This document shows, one piece after another, positions 23,801 through 35,706 of a DNA stretch of 64,000 bases. The position numbers and the translations under genes were made by a program. Under the pieces are notes generated by a model. The model was given only the letters and a program-made list of their open reading frames with translations. It was not told where the DNA came from and made no database searches. Each line of letters opens with the position of its first letter. Within the stretch, counting starts at the first letter, position 1. Source of the DNA: Clytia hemisphaerica (lineage: Eukaryota; Cnidaria; Hydrozoa; Leptothecata; Clytiidae); the NCBI GenBank assembly GCA_902728285.1, contig CACVBU010001141.1, positions 496,001-560,000 of the forward strand, in the 5' to 3' direction.

Positions 23801-24181
23801 TTATACCATGAATATTATGAGAACGCATGGTGTGAACTGAACACAGATATTTTAACTCCTTTACATACAAAGACTTTTTGCCAACAAAATTTCAGTAGTA
23901 GTATGTCTAAATTTTAAACGATGAAATCTGTCAATGTCATTATGCTTTTGAGCAATCGAGTCCCAGCTCAGTTATCAGTAAAGTTGAGTCCTTAGAATTG
24001 AAAGTTATTTACATAATTGTGCTTATGTATGCTTAGCTACTTACGTGAGATTGTAAAACGAAAAAGGTATTTGAAGGACCCTAGGACGAGGGTTCTAAAA
24101 TTATGTTTTTCACCAATCTTTCAAAATGCATTTCTAATCATTTCGAATCTCATAGCATCATCACGGTACAAGAAGATCTAA

Positions 24182-27100
24182 CTACCATTTAATATTCAAG
24201 GCCGTCACATTCTTTTTCACTTCATGATATTCGGTATAAAGTAAAGAGTCTTTATTGTCCACCATTTTGAATTCGTGTAAGTGTTCACGAATATCTCTTG
24301 TCTTTTCACTATCACGCGGGTCTTCTTTAGCCATTCCTTGATAAAGTTCTTCAGTTGTTTCAAGCAATGACTTAGCCTCTTCTTTAGTTTCCGCCCTCAT
24401 TTGACCACCACCGTTTACACACCCTGATGGGCACGCCATGATTTCTACAAAATGATACTGACATTTCTTCCGTTTGATTTTCTGTACGATATTTTGAATA
24501 TTACGGAATCCATACGCAAAAGCAAATTTCAGTTTTTCTTCTCCGTCAACCATCAAAGAAACCTCCTGAAAATCTTTATTTCGCAACATTTTATATTCCA
24601 GCGGTTCCCTACTTTCTTTACCGAAAAGAGACTGAGACGTGTGCCGAAACACGTGCTCTAAGTAACCACCGGAGCTGCTTCCAATATGACTGACCAAGCT
24701 ACCATCACCATCCAGTAAACTCAAATCAGAACTAAAAGACGTTTGACCGACATTTTTCAAATCAATTTCCTTCTCTTGTAGCATCCCTTCAATTTCTAAT
24801 GACGTTATCACTAAATCAACGTCACGAGATTGGTAAACGTCGTTATAAAAATCTTCACGCGACGCCTCTAGCTTTTTATCGAAGCACGGCATTACTGTCA
24901 TATGATAGATACGTTCTGGAGTGACTCCGTATTTTTGTGACATTTTACTCTTGACTAACGTTCCCATGACAGCTTGGGGAGATTTGACTTTACTGATGTA
25001 AGGCAATATGAAATTGCCATGCGTCTTCTCAGCGTAACAAATCCAACCTGGACATGCTGACGTCAGCATTGGAAATGACGTCTTGACTGGTGATTGATAT
25101 CTTAAGAAAAAAGTAATAACAACATTTTTAATCAGAGGGTAGAAAAAGAATATAAATGGGTACCATAGGAACCACGAGTAGACTCGAGGCTCCTAGAAAG
25201 AAGGTAATTATGCAACTACTTGCCCATCAAGACCGTACGACCCGCAATGTTTTGATTGAACATAAGACGACGAAAGGAAAAACAGACCTTTTAATAAATT
25301 CTTCTTGCATTTCAATCAAGGACAAACTTCTTGCAAGATTTGTATCAAACACTTCCACAAAACCCAGTTGTTTGAAGAAGGTCGTCAACTTTCCCATACA
25401 TTCATCCATAGTAAAATCGAACTTCGAAGCAATAGATGCTAATGATTGTGGCGAGATTGATGCAACAAAGTGGACCTTCTCGCTTTCAGGTTTTGCTTCG
25501 TTCTCTGACATGATCCTGAGAAGTAATAACATTGGTACAGTAGAGAATTGGTGATGGATCGTGTTGTAAAGAAAAGGTTTTCTAAAACTCGCTGGAAATT
25601 TTATTCAGCATTTTTGTCCTTAATGGAAGCAAAGAGGTCCAATGAATCCAAAACTTAGTGGCTACGAAAACTAAGTACGATCTTCCTCTCCAACTCCAGC
25701 TAAATTGTGAATTATTTTCATAATTATTTTCACATGAGGAGGGTCCAAAGATGACCTATGTCCAGAATTTAAGGTTAGCAATACAAAAAATTCAATCAAA
25801 TTATGAGATTTGACCGTTCCTCCGACGGCATACTTTGAGGACTTAGAAGTCCAACAAAGGAATGGAAACTTTCCTTCAAAGCCAACACAGAATTTCATGC
25901 TGGAAAAAGAATACAATGATCTGATACCTATACAGTTCATCTTTACTTTGTTGATTGACCAGGACTGTTTCTGCTGACGTGATGCAACCACTGCAAGCTA
26001 AACAATCATTTAAAGTGATCTCTGCTTTCTTCAAGCGAATCTGTGAGCCTGTGTCTTCATCAATCTGACAGAAGGAAAATATAGTCAAAAATGGTAAAAT
26101 AAAGTTTATTTTCTAGATTGGAGCAGCTCACAATTCATATAACATTGGTGTTATACAATAATACAATAATTGTAACAGGATAGTATCATTGGTGTTTACA
26201 TTAATACGATTTGTTCAACATTTGTTTTGTTATTAAAGAATTTATCTAGCATGGTAATTATTTTCTAGCACGAAAGATTTTAGCATAATTAGCAAGAAGC
26301 GTATATTTTGGTTGTATTAAAATGATTCATGGCTTAAACTTCATACCAATCAATAAGCCTTTAAATTCAGGGAAGAACTAATAAAAGTTAATTTAAAACC
26401 ATCATAGTGTTGAAGAATTCGAGTAATTTGGAAAATAACAAAGTACTAAATCGGTTTAACCTTTCAAAGCCGCTAACTTTTTTGAAAAAGACCAAAAAGT
26501 TCATAATTTTTTTCTGGAAATTTATTCTTTCAAAGGCAATTTCTGGACCAGGACAAACGATTCAGGTATCAACTTTGGTATCGTTGGAAAGCTCTTTCTC
26601 TCAGCTACAAAAAATAGCATATTATTTTTCTCTGAATCTCAAGTGGTCATGAGTTATAACCAAAAGACTGTGTATCGGTAAAATGACCTTTTCAAAACGT
26701 ATATATACGTCTTTCGCCTCCTAAGGGTTAAGACAAATATAAAGACAATTTTGAAAACCCAGTGTAGCTTATTACAAGGATATTACTAGGCAAGTATTCA
26801 ACGGCCTTGAAATTAACATGCAAGAAATGAACACGAATTTTATTTTATTTTTCAAGGACACCACGCCTGGTTTTAATTAAGGGGGGTTTTATTAACACGA
26901 AATCTTTCAATTCGTGTAATAAGGTATATCCAGTGTAACAAAATACAATTAACATGCTAAAGTCACAAATACTTCCTTGATAAAGGTACTTATTACTGTG
27001 TTGGTTTCAGATTATTAGACTGATAAAAAGTATCCATACTTGGTAATAACCATCAGCTTCGATTTTAATGGCAGCTCTTCCTTTATCAGTCTTCGGTGCA

Positions 27101-27198
27101 TTGTTTTTGTCAATTTGAACTGGTTTAATACACTCTTGTGATGGAGTTATGAAGTCGTTCAAGTCTGTGATCTGTAAAGCGCCACTGAAGTTTGACAT
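24182..27198 (-). CDS. CIAO3: Cytosolic iron-sulfur assembly component 3 (NARFL/IOP1/Nar1)
   Basis: Complete 480-aa protein in four exons: 27198-27040 (ATG), 26064-25928, 25515-25288 and 25100-24182 (stop); all phases agree. CIAO3 links the early cytosolic Fe-S scaffold to the targeting complex that loads nuclear and cytosolic apoproteins. The start [16 protein letters not shown] is very close to the mammalian N-terminus. N-terminal cluster ligands are Cys23 and C74-x2-C77-x2-C80. The hydrogenase-like second cluster ligands are Cys191 ([11 protein letters not shown]), Cys247 (MPCFDKK), Cys398 and Cys402 ([12 protein letters not shown]). The chain ends in a Trp (NIKW), as in the human protein. 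All eight expected cysteines are present and the length matches the ~476-aa human protein, so it should be functional. Its last exon (919 nt) carries two thirds of the protein. A foldback element begins 235 bp upstream of the ATG. Confidence 0.97.
26456..26731. mobile_element. piggyBac-like MITE, copy 2 (in CIAO3 intron 1)
   Basis: TTAACCTTTCAAAGCC at the left and GCCTCCTAAGGGTTAA at the right; the interior is nearly identical to 18497-18773, including the ACGTATATATACGT palindrome. It sits between CIAO3 exons 1 and 2. Non-coding. Confidence 0.8.
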
Positions 27199-27432
27199 TT
27201 TCTCTTTTGTGAATTATGTCAGAGGTGCACCAAACGTGTTCTTAAATTACCTGAAATGGGAATTACAGCAGATTCACTGCGAATAGTGACTGAAACAACT
27301 CGTAGTTTTGACCGGCAAAATCGAGTACGATTAGACACAATTATTTGTCATTAGCCACAGTCAATGAAGATCTAGATAAATAAAAAACTTGTCACCTGAA
27401 ACACACCATGCATAAATTCGCTAAAACTAAGT

Positions 27433-28676
27433 TATGGCGTCATATACTGGACAAAATCGAATGGGCGAATTGGAAATGCAGAACACCAGCTTGAAATGCA
27501 GTTTTCGTTTTGGAATGGCGCATTTCAAGCCGAATTCTGATATATCAAACTAAAGTATTCCATTTCAACCTGAGACATACCAACTTTATGCATTTCAACC
27601 TGAGACATTTCAATTTGACGTATTCCGACTTGACGCATTCCAACTTGACGCATTCCAACTTGATGCATTCCAATTTGACGTATTCCGACTTGACGCATTC
27701 CAACTTGATGCATTCCAATTTGACGTATTCCGACTTGACGCATTCCAACTTGATGCATTCCGACTTGATGCATTCTAACTTGATGCATTCCAACTTGACG
27801 CATTCCAACTTGACGCATTCTAACTTGATGTATTCCAACTTGACACAATAGAAAAACCAGGACTGGATTTTCGTCTGGATAGTTTTTTCGTAGGAATATT
27901 TTTGACATTTTTTTGACCACTTGCATCTCAAGGCCCTGCTTTGGGAGATATGTAAATGCTGAAACTTATGAGTATCTTTCAAATGCAGCAAAGTCGCTGG
28001 AGAAGGTTTTTATACATCTTCTTCAGTACAACCTGCCAGTTTCCGTTTCCAGAACAGGAAATATCGGAAGACCGTCTTTTGATATTTCCTATGGAGATTT
28101 TTCAAACTTTAATTTTAAATTTTAAAAACGTACAAAACGCAGACCAGATAAAAACGGCGGGAATCTATTTTGCGGACCGTCAAGTAAACAGTTTCAAATA
28201 GGAATGCGTCAAGTTGGAATACATCGATTTGAAATGTTTCAAATTGAAATGCATCGATCTGGAATACATCAAGTTGGAATGCGTCAAGTCGGAATGCGTC
28301 AAGTCGGAATGCGTCAAGTCGGAATGCGTCAAGTCGGAATGCGTCAAATTGGAATGTCTCAGGTTTGAATGCATCAAGTTGAAATGCATCAATTTGGTTG
28401 ATTTGGAATACATCAAGTTGGAATGCGTCAAGTCGGAATGCGTCAAGTCGGAATGCGTCAAATTGGAATGTCTCAGGTTTGAATGCATCAAGTTGGTTGA
28501 TTTGGAATACATCAAGTTGGAATGCGTTAAGTCGGAATACACCAATTCGAAATACGTCAAGCTTATATATCAAAATTCGGCTTGAAATGCGCCATTCCAA
28601 AAAGAAAACTGCATTTAAGCTAGTGTTCTGCATTTCCAATTCGCCCATTCGATTTTGTCCAGTATATGACGCCATA
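27433..28676. mobile_element. Foldback element with 15-bp repeat arms
   Basis: A 1244-bp unit with ~110-bp TIRs (left TATGGCGTCATATACTGG, right its inverse CCAGTATATGACGCCATA). Inward from each TIR is an array of ~15-bp repeats: TTGACGCATTCCAAC-type on the left (27590-27845), its inverse GGAATGCGTCAAGTC-type on the right (28203-28530). About 350 bp of unique sequence lies between. Flanks are ACTAAGT (left) and CCTAAGT (right), a 7-bp duplication with one mismatch. The 15-bp period is a multiple of three, so every frame is open and yields repetitive pseudo-peptides; no transposase was seen. It lies between the Rab gene and CIAO3, in the upstream region of the latter. Confidence 0.85.
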
Positions 28677-28971
28677 CCTAAGTTCAGAAAGGTTACGATA
28701 TATTGTGTCGATTGTTCAAACTATAAACAACCTAATAGAAAATGTAGTAAATGTGTCAATTCTTTTGATCTAACAGGTCTTTAAGGAGTATTTAAAACTC
28801 ATGCCATGATCCCTAGAGAGAAACCTGAAGGTGAAAATGGGGAGCTTGCTCGACTAAAGAGAAGTTAAGAGAAGTTTATATATGTATTCCAAATAAAATA
28901 TCCAATGTTCTGTTGAAAATAATAAAACGTCGTCATCAATATAAAACAACTTTAATTTACTTACTGCCAAT

Positions 28972-31900
28972 TCAAATATATTCACAACAATATGTTTCTG
29001 CTTTGTTTCGATCAGCTTGCATGTGAAGAAACAAACTTTGAGGACCAGAATCGATGGAAATGTAAGGAGTCAATTGGTCTTGAAGTAGCACCAAATCTTC
29101 AGTTAAGTTATAAAAGGTATCCGAAACGTTCTCACCGTCCTTAGCACAAGTAGTGTAAACTTTCAAATCGTACAATTGTGCAAGATTCTAGAAAAATGAG
29201 GAATTTAAACAGATTAAACTAGGATACCTTATTACTTCGAATAAACGACCCCTCGAATAAATGCTGCACCTTTGAGGAACATTTTGAGCGCCCCAATTCT
29301 TTTTGAAACAAGTAGCTCTAGCTGTAAGGAAGTATAGTACAAAAGAAAACTTAAGATATACATTGATATATTGTATTCTTTTAGTATTTGGACTTGAGTT
29401 CGAACCATTTCTGCATTCCTAAATTGACCCATTTCTACATCCCTAAATTGACAAATCTGTACTCGAATAATAATGAAAAGGCCAAATAAGTTTTCAATTC
29501 ACACTAATAAAGCGACCTCGGTTCTAAATTATTCAATATAAATGTCTTTTAGACGCCTTCTCAGATAACGCCTCTCCTAAAAATAAAAAAATGTAATAAA
29601 CGCCCGGGAGGATTAATAAGGTAACCGATACACAGTAAACTCTTCTCTGCAGTACCACGGAATTCTCAAGGGTTTTACATGTTTCAAGCTTGAAAATTGT
29701 CTCTCTCCAAAACCTATAAAATTGCCTTAAAAACAGAACATTCCAAATCGGGCAAATTTTTCCTTTCAAAATTCAAAAATATAAGAAGACTTCAGCACTT
29801 AAATACACCGTTTAGGAGTGTCGACTGCGCACGCGTCAATCCAATTTTCCATTGTTTTGATTTTAGCGATCACGGAAAATTCACTCTCCTCCGTAAAAAA
29901 ACGGTAGGTAAACATCTGGTTCTCATAAGGAAACATAGCAGAAAAACGGTAGGTAAAGAACTCCTTTTAATCATAACTTCTTTTCCTCTTGATGAATTTT
30001 TGTGAAATTTTCAGGAGAGACTTATAAAATTATCATTGATATCATGTTCAAATATCTAAATCATTCTCTTTAAAGGAGAGACAAAAATTCACAATGTTTA
30101 CATTCCTCTAACCTTTCACAGTACTAAAGTGCGCATTTTTACCTACCATTTTTACCGGGCCTCTGCAATGGAGTACCGTGAAATGGCGAGACTCCTAAAC
30201 GGTGTATTACCCTAAATTACAAAGAATACACCTATATAAAAAACCTTTCAATATCAATTATATTTCAACCCTAATGCCACAAGAGACCTGATTTCGACTT
30301 TACAATAGGCTAAATGTTTCAGTAATTGCAAAAATAGCTCCAGTTACTCGAGACTAGTAATTTGACACTGGTAGATCTCAACCGAAATCTTTTTTCTACA
30401 GCTTTCAGTTGCTGATTACACGTTACCTGTATCTCTTCAAGTTCAATTTTCAAATCAAGATCACTTTTGTTTCCAACCAATATTTTGTATGGATCTTTAT
30501 CACAATTCTCGTGCACTTGCCTCAACCACGTGGAAATATGTTGGAATGACTCAATGTTGGTCAAATCGAATACTAAAATAACAGCGTCGGCGTCACGATA
30601 ATATTTCTTGATTATGGATTGGTATCTGTAGAAATAAAATGTCATTTCCTGTCAATGTCCATACTTGCAATATAGATTCAAAGCTACATGTTTTTATTAG
30701 CTTACTTTTTTTAGAAAACAGCCTCATTTATGCTTAGCTTATATTTTGGAATCATGCTTGTGATATGCTTATTTTTCTGAAGAAAAAAAAGGATCAATCT
30801 AAAATGGAAAAGAAAAATGAATCTTCCCAAATTTGCAGCCCATGACTAATGACCAATGAAAAGCTCACTGTTAGTATGCTTATGAAAGTTATGCTTGTAA
30901 AAAGTAAAACATGTATAAGAGCAATTCAATTGGCCCGCCTTCTGACACAAAAACCATTTGTTAATCCTTACACTTCGGTTGACCATAACAGTGCAATGTG
31001 AGAGAATAACACTCAAGGAATTTTGGAATGAGTTTGTTCTTACCTTTCTTGTCCTGCAGTATCCCACAAGTTCAATTTGACGATTTTGTCTCTGACTTTT
31101 ATATCAACAACCTTTTGTAAAAGATTTTTAAATAATGACATTAGAAAATATCAAAGAAATTATAGCTACAGAACTACATTAAGTAGATTCGATTAGTGGG
31201 GTTTAATTTGACAAGTGATCAATATTTTGTAAAGCTATGTAGATGCTTAATAATTTTCAGAATTTAAACCAGAAAAAATATATTTAACTAAGCCATGTAC
31301 AGTTTGATAAGTTTACAAGTCTTTTAGTAATTTCTTATATGCAAATGGACCAAACAGTTTACCCTACAACATAATGATTTTTTGCATTTTACAAAAGTCT
31401 TTTTGTAACTAAGACTGAGAATTGTATACTCTTAGGTTCTTAAATAAACGCCCAACCCCCCCCCCCCCCCCCCCCCCCGGTTTGTTAATTTTTTGAAAAT
31501 TTTCCAACCCCCCCCCCCCGGACCTTATTAGGACCCCTCCCCCTGTTTATTAATTCTTAAGAATATTTTCAGCTGTCCAAGAGAAATTTACTTTATTTTT
31601 GGGTTTTTGGTACAATTTTCAACTCCCCGGTAATTAGGAGGGATTTTAACAAGCGGGGCGATTATTAAAATCTCAAAAATTTCACGAACCCCCCCCCCCC
31701 CCGTTTATTTGGAACCTAAGAGTATGTAATCCAATTTTCTTTACTTGGAACCTGGCTCTTCTAAGACATGGGCAATCATAAACATATCTTATAACAAACG
31801 TGGGCAAAAGGAATCAAGATACAATGCAATGACAGTGAAAAACCAAAAATATTTATTTTGCAGTAAACTGACACAATAATGAAACAATAAGAATTCTATA

Positions 31901-32318
31901 ATTGAAGCACAATACTAAAACAAAGAAACACAAAACAAACAATGAAGCAAGGGTAATTACACATGGACATTGAACCGTTTCAGAAAGATAAAAATGATAT
32001 TAGTGCAGTGACATTATATTATATTTATTTCAAGACTAATACAGAAAAAATAAATACAAACGTAAGATCAGACTCTGAAACCATAAGTGAGATACTAAAC
32101 TATCAAAAAATTAAAATAAAAAAACCTGGTCAGGTCTAACCCCTATGAAATTAAATTACCTGAAAATCTACGCCAACGGTAGTTTGCAATGTATCAATAT
32201 TTGATTCTGTATTGCAGAATTGTTTCATTAGAGTGCTCTTACCAACTCCTCCATCACCAATGATAATTACTTTGTAGATGTAATCATAAAAATCATTGTT
32301 ACTGCATAAACCGTCCAT
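28972..32318 (-). CDS. Rab-family small GTPase, divergent
   Basis: Complete 213-aa protein in four exons: 32318-32160 (ATG), 31111-31044, 30625-30427 and 29187-28972 (stop); all phases agree. A membrane-traffic switch GTPase. G1 is GDGGVGKST (21-29), G2 Thr46/47 in TTVGVDF, G3 WDTAGQE (69-75) followed by RYQSIIKKYYRDA, which is Rab-like, G4 NKSD (128-131), and G5 TCAK (155-158) where most Rabs have SAK. Near the end are two adjacent cysteines followed by EYI, a plausible but unusual geranylgeranylation site. I could not assign a Rab subfamily. Exons are well separated by repeat-bearing introns, including a C-run MITE in intron 1. It is transcribed in the same direction as CIAO3 and the SDR gene, with no sign of co-regulation. 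Confidence 0.92.
31429..31722. mobile_element. C-run MITE family, copy 2 (in Rab intron 1)
   Basis: Bounded by CTCTTAGGTTCTTAAATAAACG and CGTTTATTTGGAACCTAAGAG with TA on both sides. The left TIR is followed by a run of ~20 C, and further C runs are at ~31507 and ~31690. Same family as 10594-10800. Confidence 0.75.
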
Positions 32319-32503
32319 CTCTCAGTTGTCTCATGCCCAACATAGTCACCTTTCTAATTTTCAACCTTTTTTTTACTAAATAAATCAGTATAAAAGTTAA
32401 TTATAAAAAAAACACCCTAAATCTCAGGATTAGTATAAGTATTACTCCAAAAGAAAATCATTAGGGAATGAACGATCTATAATGATTTATGACATGACTC
32501 AAG

Positions 32504-32714
32504 GCCGGTCTCTGTGCGCGCTGTGATCGCACCTTTTCGCTTCAGACCTTTTAGCTTGGAAAAAAGATTACGTCATAAAAATCCAGTGCGCGCTCGAAAA
32601 AAACCGTTACGTCAGATCGGGCCAATGGAATTGCTTCATTTTTCTTTTGACCAATAGCGTGGTACCTTTAAGTTCTAAAAAGTACGATCGCAGCGCGCGC
32701 AAGTGGAGACCGGC
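32504..32714. mobile_element. MITE with GCCGGTCTC termini
   Basis: About 210 bp with GCCGGTCTCTGTGCGCGC at the left and the inverse GCGCGCAAGTGGAGACCGGC at the right. The inner arms also pair (GTGATCG against CGATCGCA). It is GC-richer than its surroundings and fills most of the 450 bp between the Rab start codon and the SDR stop codon. Non-coding. Confidence 0.7.
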
Positions 32715-32769
32715 TCGCAGTAATCTCTGATGGTAAAAACATTCTAATTACTCTAAACATCTAACTCAT

Positions 32770-33567
32770 CTACATTCCACCAGAAAGTTTTAGATATTCT
32801 CCAGTAGCAAATGGACAAGCATCGCTGGCTAACCAGAAAACAGCTTCTGCTACTTCTTCTGGCGTACAAATCCTACCAACCGGGTAACGAGCATCAGTTG
32901 CTGTTTGCCAATCAGGCCATTGGTTTTTAAACCGATCCCTCATAGTAGTATTGGTAGTTGCAGGGCAGACAGCATTGACACGTATTCCATTAGCAGCATA
33001 CTCCTTAGCAGCTGTTTGTGTGAGTCCAATGATACCCCATTTTGAAGCACAGTAGGGTGAAAATTCAGGCATGCCTGTAAAACCTGCAGTACTGCTTGTA
33101 TTAATTATAGAGCCCCTACTGCCTTTATATTTAGAGAAATCTGCTTTATTTCTCCATTTGCTTGGGTCAGCAATGATCAAATCTTGTTTCAACATTTGTT
33201 TTAGTTCATATTTCATACAAAGCCAGATACCTTTTAAATTTACATCAATCACTTTATTAAACATCTCTGTAGGGTATTCATCTATATTCAATCTTAGTCC
33301 TTCAACACCAGCATTGTTAAATGCAACATCAAGAAACTCAAATTTTTGAATGATAGCATCCATCATCTTTTTCACACTTACTTCATTACTGACATCAACT
33401 TCCAGAGCCAATCCTTCAGTCTTTAAAAGCAATACTGTTTCTTTGGCAGCATTAAGATTTACATCAGCAACAACAACATGAAAGCCATTATCAGCAAACT
33501 TAATTGCAGCTGAACGACCTATTCCACTGCCTCCACCAGTTATTAAAGCTACGCGATTTCTATTCAT
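32770..33567 (-). CDS. Short-chain dehydrogenase/reductase (intronless)
   Basis: Complete 265-aa classical SDR oxidoreductase in one exon. Rossmann motif TGGGSGIG (10-17), Asp35 at the end of beta-2 (favours NAD over NADP), DV 58-59, NNAG 84-87, Asn110, catalytic Ser158 or 159 in NTSSTAG, and Tyr172-x3-Lys176 (YCASK). The C-terminal block (PVGRICTPEEVAEAVFWLAS) is typical of SDRs of the glucose/3-oxoacyl-ACP dehydrogenase type. An insert of ~10-15 residues (about 128-150) precedes the Ser motif. The substrate cannot be told. Unlike all neighbouring genes it has no intron, which fits either retroposition or acquisition from bacteria; codon use looks as AT-rich as the surroundings. No signal peptide or membrane segment is apparent, so it is probably cytosolic. 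Confidence 0.95.
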   Translation of the reverse strand: MNRNRVALITGGGSGIGRSAAIKFADNGFHVVVADVNLNAAKETVLLLKTEGLALEVDVSNEVSVKKMMDAIIQKFEFLDVAFNNAGVEGLRLNIDEYPTEMFNKVIDVNLKGIWLCMKYELKQMLKQDLIIADPSKWRNKADFSKYKGSRGSIINTSSTAGFTGMPEFSPYCASKWGIIGLTQTAAKEYAANGIRVNAVCPATTNTTMRDRFKNQWPDWQTATDARYPVGRICTPEEVAEAVFWLASDACPFATGEYLKLSGGM

Positions 33568-34329
33568 TTTTGCTGTTAATTGAAAAAAATCCAGAAAACA
33601 ATTTTTAGAAAAAGTACTCTAAACCAATGCAGATCTAACTCACCTTAAACTAGATTCTCTCAAGTGGTCAGTATATAGGTAAATAAACCACATGTTGAAA
33701 TGAATAAATCATTTTTAAACTTACAAAATAATAGTAGTCAAGCAGTAGGCACAAAACATCATTACGTTTAGTACCGTGGTAATATTTGATTTTTGGAATT
33801 TGCAGTTAGGGGGTACTAACACTGCTGTGAGGGACTGGTGTACTATGAATCAATAAAAAAGTTCTTTTACTTTAGGGTATAACTGTAATTTGTAGAAAAG
33901 GCTGTTAGTTCTTATCCATATCAATAAGCTTTTTTCAATTTATTGGACTTTGTACTTACCAAAATATAATCAAACTGTAGATTATTTCTACCCCATTCAT
34001 CTGTAGTGATTTAAAAAATTTATTGCTAAAAGATTTTTTTCCGAGGGCTGTGTACCTAATATGTATATATTGAACTCTATATTGTACTGTATTGTATTTT
34101 ACAGATCAAATCAGCCAGTGCCTTTTCCAAAGATGACGGTTTATCACCTGAGGATGGGGGGAGAAAGGTTCAGACATAAGCAACCTTTTATTCACAAAAA
34201 ACAGTATCTGTAAGCTATTTGCTGACCAAAAAACCCCAAAAAAGCATGGCCCTGACCAACAATTCTCCATGATGCATGAATGCTCCAAGATAATACCTGA
34301 CTTCTTCGTTCTCCTCTTTACAGCATAAA
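33568..34329. other. SDR upstream region, no gene recognised
   Basis: No exon was recognised. Its right part (from ~34110) may be decayed upstream sequence of the non-LTR retrotransposon that becomes readable at 34330. No promoter element could be supported. Confidence 0.35.
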
Positions 34330-34714
34330 TTAAACAGGAAACTATACCAGATGACTGGCGCCATACACTTGTTACACCGTTGTATAAAGTTGGTAACAAG
34401 GACTGATCTAAAGCTGAAAACTACAGACCCATTAGTCTTACCTTTGTCACATGTAAGTTGATGGAACACATTATTCACAGTCATATCATGAACCACTTTG
34501 ACAAAGACCTAACCCTGTTCAACACACAACATGGATTCAGGATATTTCCCTCATGTGAAACTCAACATATACAATCAATCAATGCACTCCCCAAATCATT
34601 AAATAACCGCCAACAAACTGATTCCATCTTATTAGACTTCAGCAAGGCGTTTGACAAAGTCTGCCACAAGAAACTCTTAATGAAACTGGAACACCAGGGT
34701 ATCTGTGGTGCCTA
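34330..34714 (+). pseudogene. Non-LTR retrotransposon reverse transcriptase fragment
   Basis: In one frame the conserved N-terminal half of a LINE reverse transcriptase can be read: a PDDWR segment, PLYK, NYRPISLT, QHGFR and LLDFSKAFDKV. It resembles the CR1/Jockey group. An in-frame stop (TGA) follows NKD near 34405, and the frame ends after GICGA before the catalytic YxDD region, so this is a dead fragment. No poly-A tail or target duplication was found. Confidence 0.85.
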
Positions 34715-35042
34715 GCAATTGTTCACAGTGTGGTGCTGTGAGAGGAACATTGTCTCGTTGTATCGTATGCAATCAACATTGACATATTTAATGATGTCAT
34801 AATCAATGTCGTGCATATTTTGTCAGCACCTTACATATTTTGTCAACATACTTTTCATTGGATAAATACCACTAAAATATACTAGATAAGTAAACATAAA
34901 TTTATCGCTCGCAAGCACGACTTAGCTAAGCGCACCTCTCTTATTATTCATTACATTATCTAAGAATTGAAGCAGGCAAAGATTACCGCGCGGGCTGAAA
35001 GCAGACAAAGGTTATTTGAAGATATTTTCAGTTATAATCCAA

Positions 35043-35537
35043 GGTAGAACAAACTAAACATAGAAAGGGGGTATTTTTTAGTGCTCTATCAGTTACATCA
35101 ATATGCCAAAAACATTTTGTTCAACCACCTTCACTTCAAGATAGGCCACCATAGGATGAACTTCCTTTTATAGGATGAACCATATTCATGTGGCTTTCAG
35201 CCTTGCACTCCATCGCAGAGGCTAATCAATTTTAATGACTTTTTTGACCAAGTTAAAAAATTTTAATTTTTTTATATTTGAGTATTAAAAAGGCATGCAT
35301 TCAAATAATAAAGGTTCAAAATTTTTCTCTGGTTAGTAAAACATCTCAAATAGGCTCTGTGATGGAGTGCAAGGCTGAAAGCCACATGAATATGGTTCAT
35401 CCTATAAAAGGAAGTTCATTCTATGGTGGCCTATCTTGAAGTGAAGGTGGTTGAAGAAAATGTTTTTGACATATTGATGTGACTGTCTATACGATAATTG
35501 GTATTTTTTTTTAATTCTATGTTTAGATTTTTCTACC
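35043..35537. mobile_element. Palindromic (foldback) MITE
   Basis: About 495 bp whose halves are nearly perfect inverse copies. The outer arms are GGTAGAAC..ACTAAACATAGAA and TTCTATGTTTAG..TTCTACC. The inner arms ~35090-35220 and ~35355-35482 pair almost base for base (e.g. GGCTTTCAGCCTTGCACTCC with GGAGTGCAAGGCTGAAAGCC). The loop is ~135 bp. Non-coding. Confidence 0.8.
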
Positions 35538-35706
35538 CAGCCCTGTTGCTATGTATGCGCGCCCTGTTGCTAAGACCTTTGCTTAAAAGGCAGCAATCAC
35601 AAATATAAAATTTTCAGGTTTTCTTAAAATTGGTCTGTGAGGCGGTAAAAGGTAAAACGACGTTAACTAAGGCGGCGGGAGGCCCAATCGCGTTTATATT
35701 TTGCAT

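Noticed and set aside
27510..28675. Repetitive ORFs with HSNLTHSDL- and KLECVKSE-type peptides; also a CRISPR-like look
   Set aside because: The 15-bp tandem repeats of the foldback arms are a multiple of three, so every frame is open. There are no unique spacers of equal length and this is animal DNA, so it is not a CRISPR array.
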